A stretch of DNA of 64,000 bases from Terriglobales bacterium (lineage in GTDB: Bacteria > Acidobacteriota > Terriglobia > Terriglobales > Acidobacteriaceae), in contig JACPNP010000007.1 of NCBI GenBank assembly GCA_016185365.1, forward strand, positions 1 through 64,000, in the 5' to 3' direction. How positions within the stretch are numbered: position 1 is the stretch's first letter; every line of letters starts with the position of its first letter. A program made the translations under genes and the position numbers. Below, piece after piece: positions 40,846-52,084 of the stretch. The notes under the pieces were generated by a model. It saw nothing but the letters and a program-made list of their open reading frames with translations. It was not told where the DNA came from and ran no database searches.

Positions 40846-41328
40846 CTACAACGCCCTCAACACCCGCAGGGCATCCTCATTGTTCGGCTGCTCGCCCAGC
40901 TCATACACCTGGGAAAAGGCGATCTTGCCGGTCTTGTCCACCACGAACACGGCGCGTTCATTGATGCCGGGGATGGGCGGACCTTCGCGGAAGACGTCAT
41001 ACTTCCGCGCGATCTCGCCGTGCGGGTAGAAGTCCGCGCACAGCGGATACTTCAGCATCCCGATGCCCTTCTGCTGCCAGGCGGTGTGACTGAACAGTGA
41101 ATCCACGCTGATACCCACGACCTGGGTATCGAGGCCGGCGAACGTATCGAGTTCCGCATCGTACGCCGACATCTGCGCGGTTCACGTCGGCGTCCAGTCC
41201 AGCGGATAGAACGCCAGCAGCACATTCTTGCTGCCCCGGTGATCGCTGAGCTTCACCGTGTGGCGCTCTTCTCCGGTCACGGCCGGAAGTTCGAAGTCCG
41301 GCGCCATCGCGCCCACTGGCAAGGCCAT
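40846..41328 (-). CDS. Peroxiredoxin (AhpC/TSA family), probable selenoprotein with UGA at the peroxidatic position
   Basis: One continuous frame from ATG 41328 (GGAGGG site upstream) to 40846, interrupted only by TGA at 41184-41182 (codon 49). Translating TGA as U gives [20 protein letters not shown]. The family motif is PxxxTxxC, so the TGA falls exactly on the peroxidatic cysteine. The rest is intact: [15 protein letters not shown] at the start, [49 protein letters not shown]. Total about 160 residues, normal for the family. The only cysteine left (LCADF) could resolve. A hairpin starts 14 bases after the UGA. The alternative is a nonsense mutation, which would have to hit this one codon by chance. 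Confidence 0.85.
41136..41168 (-). promoter_or_regulatory. Candidate bacterial SECIS-like hairpin after the UGA codon
   Basis: On the mRNA strand, 14 to 46 bases after the UGA, CGGCG pairs with CGCCG (5 bp), then A-C-G with C-G-U, then UG with UA around a ten-base apical loop CGGAACUCGA. The GG in the loop lies 27-28 bases after UGA, within the usual bacterial range. Pairing was done by hand. Confidence 0.45.
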
Positions 41329-41354
41329 CCCAACCCTCCATGCATAAAACCTTG

Positions 41355-41360
41355 ATTATA
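41355..41360 (-). promoter_or_regulatory. -10 element for the peroxiredoxin gene
   Basis: TATAAT on the minus strand, 27 bases upstream of the ATG. No good -35 is present at normal spacing. Confidence 0.4.
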
Positions 41361-41480
41361 TCGTGCCGGTTTTCGCCATTTGTTTCCGGGGGATGAAATC
41401 TTTCTTTTTTCCGGTCGCCGTAACCATTTTCGTTCAGCCACATCAGACGAAGGGACCACACTCTCCTCGGAGGTATTCCC

Positions 41481-42125
41481 ATGCGGAAGCCTGTCCTGTC
41501 CGTAATGTTCGTATTGCTGTCTGCCGCCGCCTTCGCCCAGAACGATGGTGACGACAAGAAGAATGAGCTCGGCCTGACCATCGGCGCCGAGATCGTGCCC
41601 AGCGTGGAGGCGAATGGCACCCGCCTCGACTTTTCCAGCTCGGTCGTCTTCGGGGTCGATTACGCCCGGCGCCTGAAGGCGGGCAAGAACATCGCCCTGT
41701 ATCTGGAGGTCCCATTCGTGGCCGCGCCCAGCCACTCGGTGACGGCCGGCACTACCATCCTGCCGCCGTTGCCGGCCACACCCACCAGCCTGGCCACGCT
41801 CTTCGTCACGCCCGGACTGCGCGTGAAGTTTGCGCGAAAGTCCGCGTTCTCGCCCTGGGTCAGTTTTGGCGGTGGGTACGGCCTGTATGAAGGCAGCGAG
41901 CGGTTGAGCAATGGCGCCGTCAACCCCGACCGTTTCTCGAGCGTCGGCACGCTGCAGTGGGGCGGCGGCGTGGACATCAAGACGCCCCTCAAGATCCTGT
42001 TCCCCATCACCCTGCGCGGCGAGGTGCGCGATTTCTATACCTTGGACTCGCTCAACTTCAACACCGGGCGCGGCACCGGCCAGCACAATGTGTTCGTCGG
42101 CGGCGGGATCGTGCTGAAGTTCTAG
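41481..42125 (+). CDS. Outer-membrane beta-barrel protein
   Basis: 214 residues. A signal peptide (VLSVMFVLLSAAAFA) is followed by alternating beta strands with FVTPGLRVKFARKSAFSPWVSFGGGYGLYEG and ending VFVGGGIVLKF, with a terminal phenylalanine, as in small 8-stranded OmpW/OmpA-like barrels. GGAGG precedes the ATG by nine bases. It is transcribed together with or just upstream of the genes at 42176 and 42999. Function unknown. Confidence 0.78.
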   Translation: MRKPVLSVMFVLLSAAAFAQNDGDDKKNELGLTIGAEIVPSVEANGTRLDFSSSVVFGVDYARRLKAGKNIALYLEVPFVAAPSHSVTAGTTILPPLPATPTSLATLFVTPGLRVKFARKSAFSPWVSFGGGYGLYEGSERLSNGAVNPDRFSSVGTLQWGGGVDIKTPLKILFPITLRGEVRDFYTLDSLNFNTGRGTGQHNVFVGGGIVLKF

Positions 42126-42175
42126 GCTGCGGAGAAGCGGCGCGGCGTACCATGGCTGGGCCGCATCCAAGTCTC

Positions 42176-42994
42176 ATGCGAATCACGCGGACCTTGCTGC
42201 TCTGGCTGGCCGCCACGCTGGCCGGCGCCGCCCAATCCCCGCCCACCGGGCTCGACCGCGGCTTTCATGCGATGTATGACCTGCGCTTCGACGAAGCCCG
42301 GCGCGAGGTACGCGAATACCGCAAGGACCACCCGGAAGACCCGATGGCTTCGATCGCGGACGCCTCCGCGCTGCTGTTCGGCGAGTTCGAGCGGTTGAAG
42401 ATCCTGCAGACGGAGTTGTTCGCCTCTGATGAGAAGTTCGATGCGCGGGAGAAGCCGAGACCGGACCCCATGCTGCGCGGAGAGTTTGAAAGTACGCTGC
42501 TGCACGCGGAAGAGCAGGCCAAGCAGATGTTGGGCAAGGACGCCAAGTCGAAGGACGCGCTCTTCACCCTGGCGCTGGCCAGCGGATTGCGCGCCGACTA
42601 CGCGGCGTTGATCGAGAAGCGCAACTTCGCCGCACTGGGCTTTACCAAGTCCGCGACCGAGTATGCGGAACGGCTCCTGGTCATCGCGCCGGACTATTAC
42701 GATGCCTATCTCTCGACCGGACTGGGCAAGTTGTTGATCGGCGCGAAGCCGGCGCCCGTCCGCTGGGTGCTGCGGCTGGGTGGCTACAAGGGTAATGTGG
42801 ACGAGGGCAAGAAGGAGTTGCGGATCGTGGCGGAGAAAGGCCGATATCTCGCCTCCTTCGCCCAGTTGTTGCTTGCCGTGGCCTATCTGCGCGACCAGAA
42901 GCGGGAGGAGGCGCGGAAGCTGCTGATCGGCCTGCGAGACCGTTACCCGAATAATCCGCTCTACGCGCAGGAAGTCGTAAAACTGGAGAAGTGA
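42176..42994 (+). CDS. Secreted TPR-like helical protein
   Basis: 272 residues from ATG 42176, which begins a signal peptide (TRTLLLWLAATLAGAA); the ATG at 42152 would put eight residues before it. The rest is helical with TPR-like pairs (FDEARREVREYRKDHPEDPMA, AYLSTGLGKLL, FAQLLLAVAYLRDQKREEARKLLIGLRDRYPNNPLY). Likely a periplasmic scaffold. It ends five bases before the YceI gene. No specific family recognised. Confidence 0.78.
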   Translation: MRITRTLLLWLAATLAGAAQSPPTGLDRGFHAMYDLRFDEARREVREYRKDHPEDPMASIADASALLFGEFERLKILQTELFASDEKFDAREKPRPDPMLRGEFESTLLHAEEQAKQMLGKDAKSKDALFTLALASGLRADYAALIEKRNFAALGFTKSATEYAERLLVIAPDYYDAYLSTGLGKLLIGAKPAPVRWVLRLGGYKGNVDEGKKELRIVAEKGRYLASFAQLLLAVAYLRDQKREEARKLLIGLRDRYPNNPLYAQEVVKLEK

Positions 42995-42998
42995 TCGA

Positions 42999-43574
42999 AT
43001 GAGATCGTTGTTTGCATTGCTACTGGCCGGCCTGAGTCTGTGCGCGCAGGAACCGGCGGCGCCGGCGAAGCGGGCGATCGACCCCGCCAAGTCCCGGCTC
43101 ACGGTCTACGCCTACAAGACCGGGTTCCTTTCCTTCGCGGCCCATGACCACGAGATCGCCGCGCCCATCGTGAGCGGCCATGTGCAGGAGAGCGGCGCGC
43201 AGTCCGTGGAGCTGGTCATCGACGCGCGCCAGATGAAGGTGCTCGACCCCAAGCTGGCCGCCGAAAAGCGCGCCGAAGTGCAGAAGACCATGTTGAGCGC
43301 CACGGTGCTCGACGTGGAAAAGTTTCCGGAGATCCGCTTCGTCTCCACCAAGGTCGCGGCGAATGGGAAAGACCAGTGGAATGTACTGGGAAATCTCACC
43401 CTGCACGGACAGACCAAACAAGTCGCCGTTGTTGTCAGCAAACAAGGCGAGCGCTATCTGGGAAGTGCGAAGTTCAAGCAGACCGATTTCGGCATTGCGC
43501 CGGTCTCCGTCGCCGGCGGCACCATCAAAGTAAAGGACGAAGTGAAGATTGAGTTTGAGATTGTATTGAAGTGA
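42999..43574 (+). CDS. YceI-family lipocalin-like periplasmic protein
   Basis: 191 residues. A short signal peptide (SLFALLLAGLSLCAQ) is followed by IDPAKSRLTVYAYKTGFLSFAAHDHEI, then EKFPEIRFVSTKV and LHGQTKQVAVVV, the conserved YceI strands. YceI proteins bind long isoprenoid or amphiphilic lipids in the periplasm. Its stop overlaps the GTG start of the next gene. Confidence 0.9.
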   Translation: MRSLFALLLAGLSLCAQEPAAPAKRAIDPAKSRLTVYAYKTGFLSFAAHDHEIAAPIVSGHVQESGAQSVELVIDARQMKVLDPKLAAEKRAEVQKTMLSATVLDVEKFPEIRFVSTKVAANGKDQWNVLGNLTLHGQTKQVAVVVSKQGERYLGSAKFKQTDFGIAPVSVAGGTIKVKDEVKIEFEIVLK

Positions 43575-43972
43575 TCCGAAAGCACCGCCCTTGGTGTCAA
43601 ATATGTCATGGTCAAGGTACGATTCAAGTTTATTTTTCCGGTCACCATTGGATGGTTTGGTCGACGGGTCGAACTTCCAAATTTGAGAAGTATTACGATT
43701 TGACGTTATACCGTGGTCCTGCGGAGCCTCAGGACATACAAGACGCGCAATGGGGCGAGCGGTGGACAAATCTCACGGAAAAGATTGTCATTCTTTGCAC
43801 GTTTCCAGCAGTCTTGCTGTCAATAGCAACTGTGCTGCCGATTACGGGAAAGCTTGGCATCGACCAAGTTTTCCCGTTTTATGCCGCAACAACTGCGTAT
43901 ACCTTCATGTTTTGGTATTTCATCGGCTGGCTTATTGACAGAAATAGAAACCGCGCACCCGATCGGACTTGA
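43571..43972 (+). CDS. Hypothetical small membrane protein
   Basis: 133 residues from a GTG that overlaps the YceI stop by four bases. A CQICHGQG motif (CxxC) near the N-terminus could bind a metal. Two membrane segments follow in the C-terminal half (IVILCTFPAVLLSIATVLPIT and YAATTAYTFMFWYFIGWLI). Base composition is much less GC-rich than that of its neighbours, suggesting recent acquisition. No family recognised. Confidence 0.6.
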   Translation: MIRKHRPWCQICHGQGTIQVYFSGHHWMVWSTGRTSKFEKYYDLTLYRGPAEPQDIQDAQWGERWTNLTEKIVILCTFPAVLLSIATVLPITGKLGIDQVFPFYAATTAYTFMFWYFIGWLIDRNRNRAPDRT

Positions 43973-44005
43973 TCCGATCTGATCCGCGGTCAGAATTCTC
44001 CGCCC

Positions 44006-46789
<2,784 letters not shown>

Positions 46790-46900
46790 AGGATGGCTCC
46801 GTGGCGGAGGGACAACCTTGCATTCTAACGCAGCGTCCCAGCCCCTGCCGAAGGGCATTCGTCCCAACCCGGTTGACGAACGGCAGCGGCCCCCGTTCTA

Positions 46901-47440
46901 ATGGGCAGGTCGGAAATCTTTATGTGCATTCTCCCTGCAGCCTTCATGATCTTCTGCCTCGCCGCCGCCGATGACGGCGCCTCCAGCGGCGGGGGCACCC
47001 AGCATCGCGACCACAGCATGCACAGCCAGGGGGCCATCGATGCCCGCGGGAACGTAGCCATGGGCTTTGACCAGGCCAGGGCCACCCACACGTTCGTGAC
47101 CCGCAAGGACGGCGGCTCGGTCCGCGTGGTCGCCAAAGACGCGAAGGATACGGCCAGCGTTGTCCAGATCCGCAGCCACCTGAAAGAGATCGCGCGGTTG
47201 TTCGCCGCCGGCGACTTCGACAAGCCGGAGTTCATCCACGCAAAGAATCCGCCCGGTGCGGACGTGATGCGTCGCTTGAAGAGCGAGATCCGCTACGACT
47301 ATATGGATATCCCGGCCGGGGCGGAAGTCCTGTTGCTGTCGCGGAATCCGAAAGCCGTGAAAGCCATCCACGATTTCCTGGCCATGCAGATCACCGATCA
47401 CAAGACCGGCGATGCGATGCCCGCCGGCCATCAGCACTGA
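46901..47440 (+). CDS. Secreted conserved hypothetical protein
   Basis: 179 residues from ATG 46901, or 172 from ATG 46922. Signal peptide MCILPAAFMIFCLAAADD is followed by a His/Met-rich patch (HRDHSMHSQG) and a compact domain with GFDQARATHTFVTRKDGGSVRVVAKDA, HLKEIARLFAAGDFDKPEFIH and EIRYDYMDIPAGAEVLLLSRNPKAVKAIHDFLAMQ. The C-terminus is also His-rich (GHQH). Histidines and methionines at both ends suggest copper or other metal binding, as an inference only. Divergent from acnA, convergent with the hydrolase. Confidence 0.7.
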   Translation: MGRSEIFMCILPAAFMIFCLAAADDGASSGGGTQHRDHSMHSQGAIDARGNVAMGFDQARATHTFVTRKDGGSVRVVAKDAKDTASVVQIRSHLKEIARLFAAGDFDKPEFIHAKNPPGADVMRRLKSEIRYDYMDIPAGAEVLLLSRNPKAVKAIHDFLAMQITDHKTGDAMPAGHQH

Positions 47441-48319
47441 TCAAGCCTTCGATCCTACCGGCCGTCGAAGCACAAAATCCAGGATCCTTCCCACATACTC
47501 TTCCCGTCGTGTCAGTGTGACCAGATGGCCCGCGTTGTGGAACGTATGAACCTCGGCGGAAGGATAGAGCGAGCGCAAGGCCGCGCGCTGCGACGGTGAA
47601 AGCATCTCATCCCGATCGGACTCCATGATCAAGACTGGCGCGCCGCACGGCGCCGGGTCGCCAGGCATGGCCGGATGATTCTGGCAGAAATCGTGTACGC
47701 GCTCGTAGATCGCCAGGATGTCCGCCTTGGTACGCGGAGCCATCTGTTCCTGCACATACTCTCTCCAAAACTCGGCCTGTCCGGTGCCACGGAACATCTT
47801 TGCCACTTTTGCGCGCATGGCCCAGCGCAACACTCCGGCCGGCAATATCGACATGACTCGCAGCGCGGGGCGAAGCCGGGCGCCCATTTGTTTGTCTGGT
47901 CCGCCGGTGTGCGAAAGGATCAGCGACTTGACCCTGCCGGGGTATCTTTGGGCGAATACCTGAGCCACCATCCCGCCATACGACCCGCCGAAGATATGCG
48001 CTGACTCGAGCCCGTTCTTCGTCATGATCTCCGCAATGCCTTCCGTCAGTGCAGCCATCGTGGGCACGGGCGGATAGCTGACCGCGATCAGGCGGACTTC
48101 TTGCGCCATGGCCCGGATCGTACCCATGGCGGAATCCGCAGCGCCCAGCGCGCCGGGCAGCAACACGATGGACTCCTCACCGCTGCCGGCACAGATCCAC
48201 TCCCAATCCTGTCCGTGGAAGGTCTGTCTTGTCGGGGGATGTGCCGCGCGGAAGTGACGGAACTCCTCCGCCAACACGGCAGCACTCGTCGGTCGGACAG
48301 CGGTCGCGGTCGTCGGCAT
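47441..48319 (-). CDS. Alpha/beta-hydrolase
   Basis: 292 residues with nucleophile elbow IFGGSYGGMVAQVFAQRYPGRV near 125, oxyanion region VLLPGALGAADSAMG, acid in MESDRDEMLSP and histidine in FHNAGHLVTLTRREEYV. Substrate cannot be predicted. It lies three bases downstream of the NRAMP reading frame and was probably co-transcribed with it. Confidence 0.85.
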   Translation of the reverse strand: MPTTATAVRPTSAAVLAEEFRHFRAAHPPTRQTFHGQDWEWICAGSGEESIVLLPGALGAADSAMGTIRAMAQEVRLIAVSYPPVPTMAALTEGIAEIMTKNGLESAHIFGGSYGGMVAQVFAQRYPGRVKSLILSHTGGPDKQMGARLRPALRVMSILPAGVLRWAMRAKVAKMFRGTGQAEFWREYVQEQMAPRTKADILAIYERVHDFCQNHPAMPGDPAPCGAPVLIMESDRDEMLSPSQRAALRSLYPSAEVHTFHNAGHLVTLTRREEYVGRILDFVLRRPVGSKA

Positions 48320-48322
48320 GGA

Positions 48323-49650
48323 TCACGCCATCCAGTCACGGAAGGTCTGCACCAGCAGCCACGCATTCAGCGAGGCGATGAAGATCCCCGTGGTCCAGGC
48401 CAGGCCCTTCAACCAGGGTGCATTCACGAACTCGCCCATCTTTCGCCTGTCGCTGGTGAAGATCACCAGCGGGAAGACGGCGAAACTTAACTGGAGGCTG
48501 AGGACCACCTGGCTGAGGATCAGCAATTTGGCCGTTCCGCTGGCGCCATAGAACCAGGTGACGATCACCGCCGGGATGATGGCGATCAGCCGCGTGATCA
48601 ATCTCCGCAGCCACGGCTTCAGGCGGATATTGAGGAACCCTTCCATCACGATCTGCCCGGCCAGCGTTCCGGTGAGCGTGGAGTTCTGTCCGGAGGCCAG
48701 CAGCGCCAGCGCGAACAGCGTGCTCGCGCCGGTCACGCCCAACACCGGCGTGAGCAGCTTGTAGGCGTCCTGGATCTCGCCCACATGGTTCATGCCCACG
48801 CGGTAGAACGTGGCCGCGGAGACGATCAGGATGGCGGCGTTGATGAACAGCGCCAGCATCAGCGCGAAGGCGGAGTCGATCTGGAAATACTTGATGGCCT
48901 CGCGCTTGCCTTCCGGTGTGCGCTCGTAGTTGCGCGTCTGCACCGCGGCGGAGTGCAGGTAGAGGTTGTGCGGCATCACCGTGGCCCCGAGGATGCCGAT
49001 GGCGATGTAGAGCATGGTGGTGTCACTCAGGATCTCGCGCGAAGGCACGAAGAACCCGTGCGCGATGGCCACGAACTCCGGCCGGGAGAAGATGATCTCC
49101 AGCGCGAAACAGAAGCCGATCACCGCGATCAGTGAGATCACCAGCGCTTCCAGATAGCGGAAGCCCTTTTGTTGCAGGTGAAGGATGATCAGGACATCGA
49201 GCGCGGTCAGGCACACGCCCCAGACCAGGGGGACGCCGAACAACAGATTCAACGCGATGGCGGTTCCGCCAGATCGCAGGCGGCAATGGCGATCTCGCAC
49301 AGCACCCACAGGACGAAACTGACCGGCTTGCTGTAATGGTCGCGGCAGGCCTGGGCCAGGTCGCGCCCGGTGACCACGCCCAGCTTCACGCACAGGCTCT
49401 GCAGCAGGATCGCCATCAGGTTCGAGAGCATGATGACGAACAGCAGCGAGTAGTTGTAGCGCGAACCGGCGGCCAGGTCGGTGGCCCAGTTCCCCGGGTC
49501 CATGTAGCCCACCGAGACCAGGAAGCCCGGCCCGGCGAAGGCCAGCATCTTGCGCCATACCGCCGCCTGCGGCGGAACGTGCATGCTGGAATGGACCTCC
49601 GGCAGGCTGGGGGCGCCGACCGGCAATCGCCATGTGGAGAGCGTGTTCAT
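48323..49650 (-). pseudogene. mntH: NRAMP-type manganese transporter, broken by a frameshift
   Basis: The N-terminal third (ATG 49650 to about 49265) reads [31 protein letters not shown], the NRAMP DPGN motif in helix 1, and stops losing frame after [12 protein letters not shown]. The rest continues in another frame with [19 protein letters not shown] and MPHNLYLHSA, the helix 6 MPH motif. At the join, the residues expected between DLAE and TAIA are missing: a loss of about ten bases between two GGAA copies near 49262-49270 would explain it. Everything else is intact, so the damage is recent or a sequence error. The MntR-type regulator is divergent upstream. Confidence 0.82.
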
Positions 49651-49667
49651 TCGCTTCGCAAACCTTT

Positions 49668-49697
49668 ATTTAACTATAGTTAACAATCCGATGTCAA
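49668..49697 (-). promoter_or_regulatory. mntH promoter with MntR-box palindrome
   Basis: On the minus strand TTGACA (49697-49692), 18-base spacer, TTAAAT (49673-49668). A perfect 14-base palindrome TTAACTATAGTTAA (49670-49683) covers the -10, the place where a DtxR/MntR repressor would block transcription. Confidence 0.65.
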
Positions 49698-49746
49698 TAG
49701 AGGTTTAAGGTTTGGGCTTTTCCGTAGTAATCTATGGGGACCGATC

Positions 49747-50406
49747 ATGATCACCGTCTCCAAAGAGGACTACCTCAAGGCCATTCTCGAAGCCGAGGCT
49801 GAAGGCGAGCGGGTGATCTCCGCAACGTTGGCGCACTGGCTCCACGTCTCCGCCCCGGCGGTGACCATGGCCTTGCGCCGGTTGAAGAAAGACGGCCTGG
49901 TCACGGTGCAGGCGGACGGACACGTGCAGCTCACGCGCGACGGCCGCGCCGTGGCCAAGCGCACCGTGGTGCGCCATCATCTGATCGAGCGCATGTTGAG
50001 CGAAGTCTTCGGCATGGAGTGGTACAAGGTGCACGACGAGGCCGAGCGGCTGGAGCACGCCGTCTCCGCCGACTTCGAGTCCAAGCTCGCGGAAAAGCTC
50101 GGCCGCGGCGGCGCCTGTCCGCACGGGAATGACGTGGCCCCGGAAAGTCCCGTAGCCCGCCGCAAGCGGGGGTGGAGCCTTCTTTCAGAGGCCGCGCCCG
50201 GCCATTACGCCATCGCCAGCGTCTACGAGCGTGACCGCAAACTGTTGGAGTTTCTCGACGGCAAGGGCTTGCGTCCGCAGGCGCGGCTCGAGGTCCTGAC
50301 CCGGAATTACGACCAGACCCTTTCTCTCAAGACCGAAGAAGGCAAGGTCAGCGTGGGCCATCCGGTGGCGGAAAAGGTCTGGGTCAGGCCCGTGCGGGAA
50401 AGCTGA
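49747..50406 (+). CDS. mntR: MntR/DtxR-family metal-dependent repressor
   Basis: 219 residues. The N-terminus SKEDYLKAILEAEAEGERVISATLAHWLHVSAPAVTMALRRLKKDGLV is the DtxR winged helix. The metal-binding and dimer domain (VRHHLIERMLSEVFGMEWYKVHDEAERLEHAV, then CPHGN) follows, and residues 140-219 form the FeoA/SH3-like C-terminal domain. Divergent from mntH with a palindrome between them. Between CPHGN and the C-terminal domain, a GTAG-led GC hairpin (50152-50170) is read as SPVARRKRGW, possibly an in-frame repeat insertion. Confidence 0.9.
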   Translation: MITVSKEDYLKAILEAEAEGERVISATLAHWLHVSAPAVTMALRRLKKDGLVTVQADGHVQLTRDGRAVAKRTVVRHHLIERMLSEVFGMEWYKVHDEAERLEHAVSADFESKLAEKLGRGGACPHGNDVAPESPVARRKRGWSLLSEAAPGHYAIASVYERDRKLLEFLDGKGLRPQARLEVLTRNYDQTLSLKTEEGKVSVGHPVAEKVWVRPVRES

Positions 50407-50466
50407 ACCCATTTCCCGCGCCCTTCATCTAGAATGACAATCCTGATTCCAACCGTGAGGACTCCC

Positions 50467-51378
50467 ATGCGCCTTCTCCTTCACTTGATATTCTGCGCCT
50501 CCCTTGCTGCGGCCCAGGACCGTGACTGGTCCAAGGTCGAGATCAAAGTGCAACCAGTCTCCGGCGGCATTTACATGCTCACCGGCTCCGGCGGGAACAT
50601 CGGCATCTCCGTGGGCGAAGACGGGGTGCTCATTGTGGACGACCAGTTTGCCCCGCTGGCGCCGCGCATCCAGGAAGCCATCAAGCACATCACGGAAAAG
50701 CCCATCCGCTTTGTGCTCAACACCCATTACCACTATGACCACACCGGAGGGAACCCTGAGTTCGGCAAGGATTCCACCATCATCGCGCATGACAACGTGC
50801 GCAAGCGGCTGGTGAGCGGCTCACCTAGCGGCATCACCAAGGCCGACCCGGCCCCCAAGGCCGCGCTGCCGGTGATCACCTTTGACAGTTCCCTCACCGT
50901 GCACATCAATGGCGAGGACATCCAGGCGCTGCACTTTGCCCACGGCCACACCGATGGCGACAGCATCATCTTCTTTCCCAAGGCCAACGTGGTCCACATG
51001 GGCGATGACTTCGTGACCTACGGCCTGCCCTTCGTGGACGTGGAAGGCGGCGGCAATCTGCAGGGCATGATCGAGAACGTGGAAAAGGCGATGGCCTCGG
51101 TGCCGGATGACGTGAAAGTCATCCCCGGCCACGGCCCGCTTTCCACCAAGGCCGACGTCAAGAAGTTCACGGACATGCTGAAGGATTGCATCGCGCTGGT
51201 GAAGACCGCGATGCGCGGCGGCAAAACGCTGGCCCAGGTCAAAGCCGCCAAGCCTCTCCAGAAATATGACGCCATCGGCCAGGGCTTCATCAAGACCAAC
51301 GAATTCATCGAGCTGATCTACAACGAGCTGAAGGGCGACATCGGGAAAGCGAAACAGAGGTCGACGAAGCACCACTGA
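50467..51378 (+). CDS. Secreted metallo-beta-lactamase-fold hydrolase
   Basis: 303 residues from ATG 50467, which has GAGGA upstream and begins a signal peptide (LLLHLIFCASLAAAQ). The MBL zinc motif is NTHYHYDHTGGN (HxHxDH, near 93), a later HGHTDGDSIIF, MGDDF, and GHGPLS. It is a class B3-like or general periplasmic MBL-fold enzyme; whether it hydrolyses beta-lactams cannot be read from sequence. Related proteins are common as unassigned hydrolases in Acidobacteriota. Confidence 0.88.
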   Translation: MRLLLHLIFCASLAAAQDRDWSKVEIKVQPVSGGIYMLTGSGGNIGISVGEDGVLIVDDQFAPLAPRIQEAIKHITEKPIRFVLNTHYHYDHTGGNPEFGKDSTIIAHDNVRKRLVSGSPSGITKADPAPKAALPVITFDSSLTVHINGEDIQALHFAHGHTDGDSIIFFPKANVVHMGDDFVTYGLPFVDVEGGGNLQGMIENVEKAMASVPDDVKVIPGHGPLSTKADVKKFTDMLKDCIALVKTAMRGGKTLAQVKAAKPLQKYDAIGQGFIKTNEFIELIYNELKGDIGKAKQRSTKHH

Positions 51379-51508
51379 TAAATTGATATCCAGAGCAAAT
51401 CGGGCACGGGCCTTTAGAGTTCGTCTTTGCGAGCGCCAGTCAGGGCGCGGGTCGATCCGTGTGGCACTGGAGCCTGCACTGAGCGAAGCCGCAGGGTCCC
51501 CGGTAGTG

Positions 51509-52069
51509 CTAAAAACTTTGTCGATTGCTCCAAGCCAGTAGTTGATTCAGGGTCCGTGTGGCACAGCCGTCCTCGGCTGTGCGCACAAACGACCAATCCA
51601 CCATGTCATCGGCCCAGAGCCATGGATACTCGTCCGCTTTGGCGACCAATCCGGCTTCGACCGGATTTTGCTTAACATACTCGATCTTCCGTGCCAAAGA
51701 CTCCTCATGCCGTAATACGTGATCAAAGCTCTCGTCCTGCCACAAATGTCCCTTGCGGCCAAGTTGCCTGTTTACCGAGTGCGCCGTGAAACCCTTGATT
51801 GAATTCAGAACCTCCGCAAACGGGTGGATGTCTCCATTCAGACCCCGCAGAAAAGTACACACCCTATGCACGTGGTCGGGCATGACAACGACCGCGTGCA
51901 GCTCGAGCTTGACCTCATCGTAGTAAAGACAAGTGAGAAAGACGATGTCACGTTCTCTGGGATGCAACTGGAAATGCTTATGGGTATTGAAGGTTATGAA
52001 GTGGGGTCGATCCGCTTTCTGTAAATGGGGCAGATTTCTGCGGTATTCGAATTTCTGTTGCAATTTCAC
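51509..52069 (-). CDS. REP-associated tyrosine transposase (RAYT), copy 2
   Basis: 186 residues from GTG 52069. It is a close paralogue of the protein at 40268, with MPDHVHRV as HUH motif, LWQDESFDHVLRHEES, and KIEYVKQNPVEAGLV holding the catalytic tyrosine. Its C-terminal tail (RTAEDGCATRTLNQLL) is again encoded by an inverted REP (51556-51582). A REP in direct orientation lies 16 bases upstream (52085-52111). The same unit structure as copy 1 shows the REP-RAYT-REP block is a heritable cassette. Confidence 0.93.
   Translation of the reverse strand: MKLQQKFEYRRNLPHLQKADRPHFITFNTHKHFQLHPRERDIVFLTCLYYDEVKLELHAVVVMPDHVHRVCTFLRGLNGDIHPFAEVLNSIKGFTAHSVNRQLGRKGHLWQDESFDHVLRHEESLARKIEYVKQNPVEAGLVAKADEYPWLWADDMVDWSFVRTAEDGCATRTLNQLLAWSNRQSF
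51556..51582 (+). repeat. REP hairpin inside the 3' end of RAYT 2
   Basis: GTGTG, stem GCACAGCCG, loop TCCT, stem CGGCTGTGC; identical to 40226-40252. Relative to the RAYT (minus strand) it is inverted. Confidence 0.9.
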
Positions 52070-52084
52070 TGGCCGGGCAGGTTA

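Noticed and set aside
40846-41172. Peroxiredoxin as a short gene starting at ATG 41172
   Set aside because: It would lack the whole N-terminal half and the active site; upstream DNA continues the same protein in the same frame through the TGA.
49240-49290. Selenocysteine or programmed frameshift explanation for mntH
   Set aside because: No stop codon lies at the join, residues known to be conserved are missing, and no slippery run is present; a deletion between GGAA repeats explains it better.
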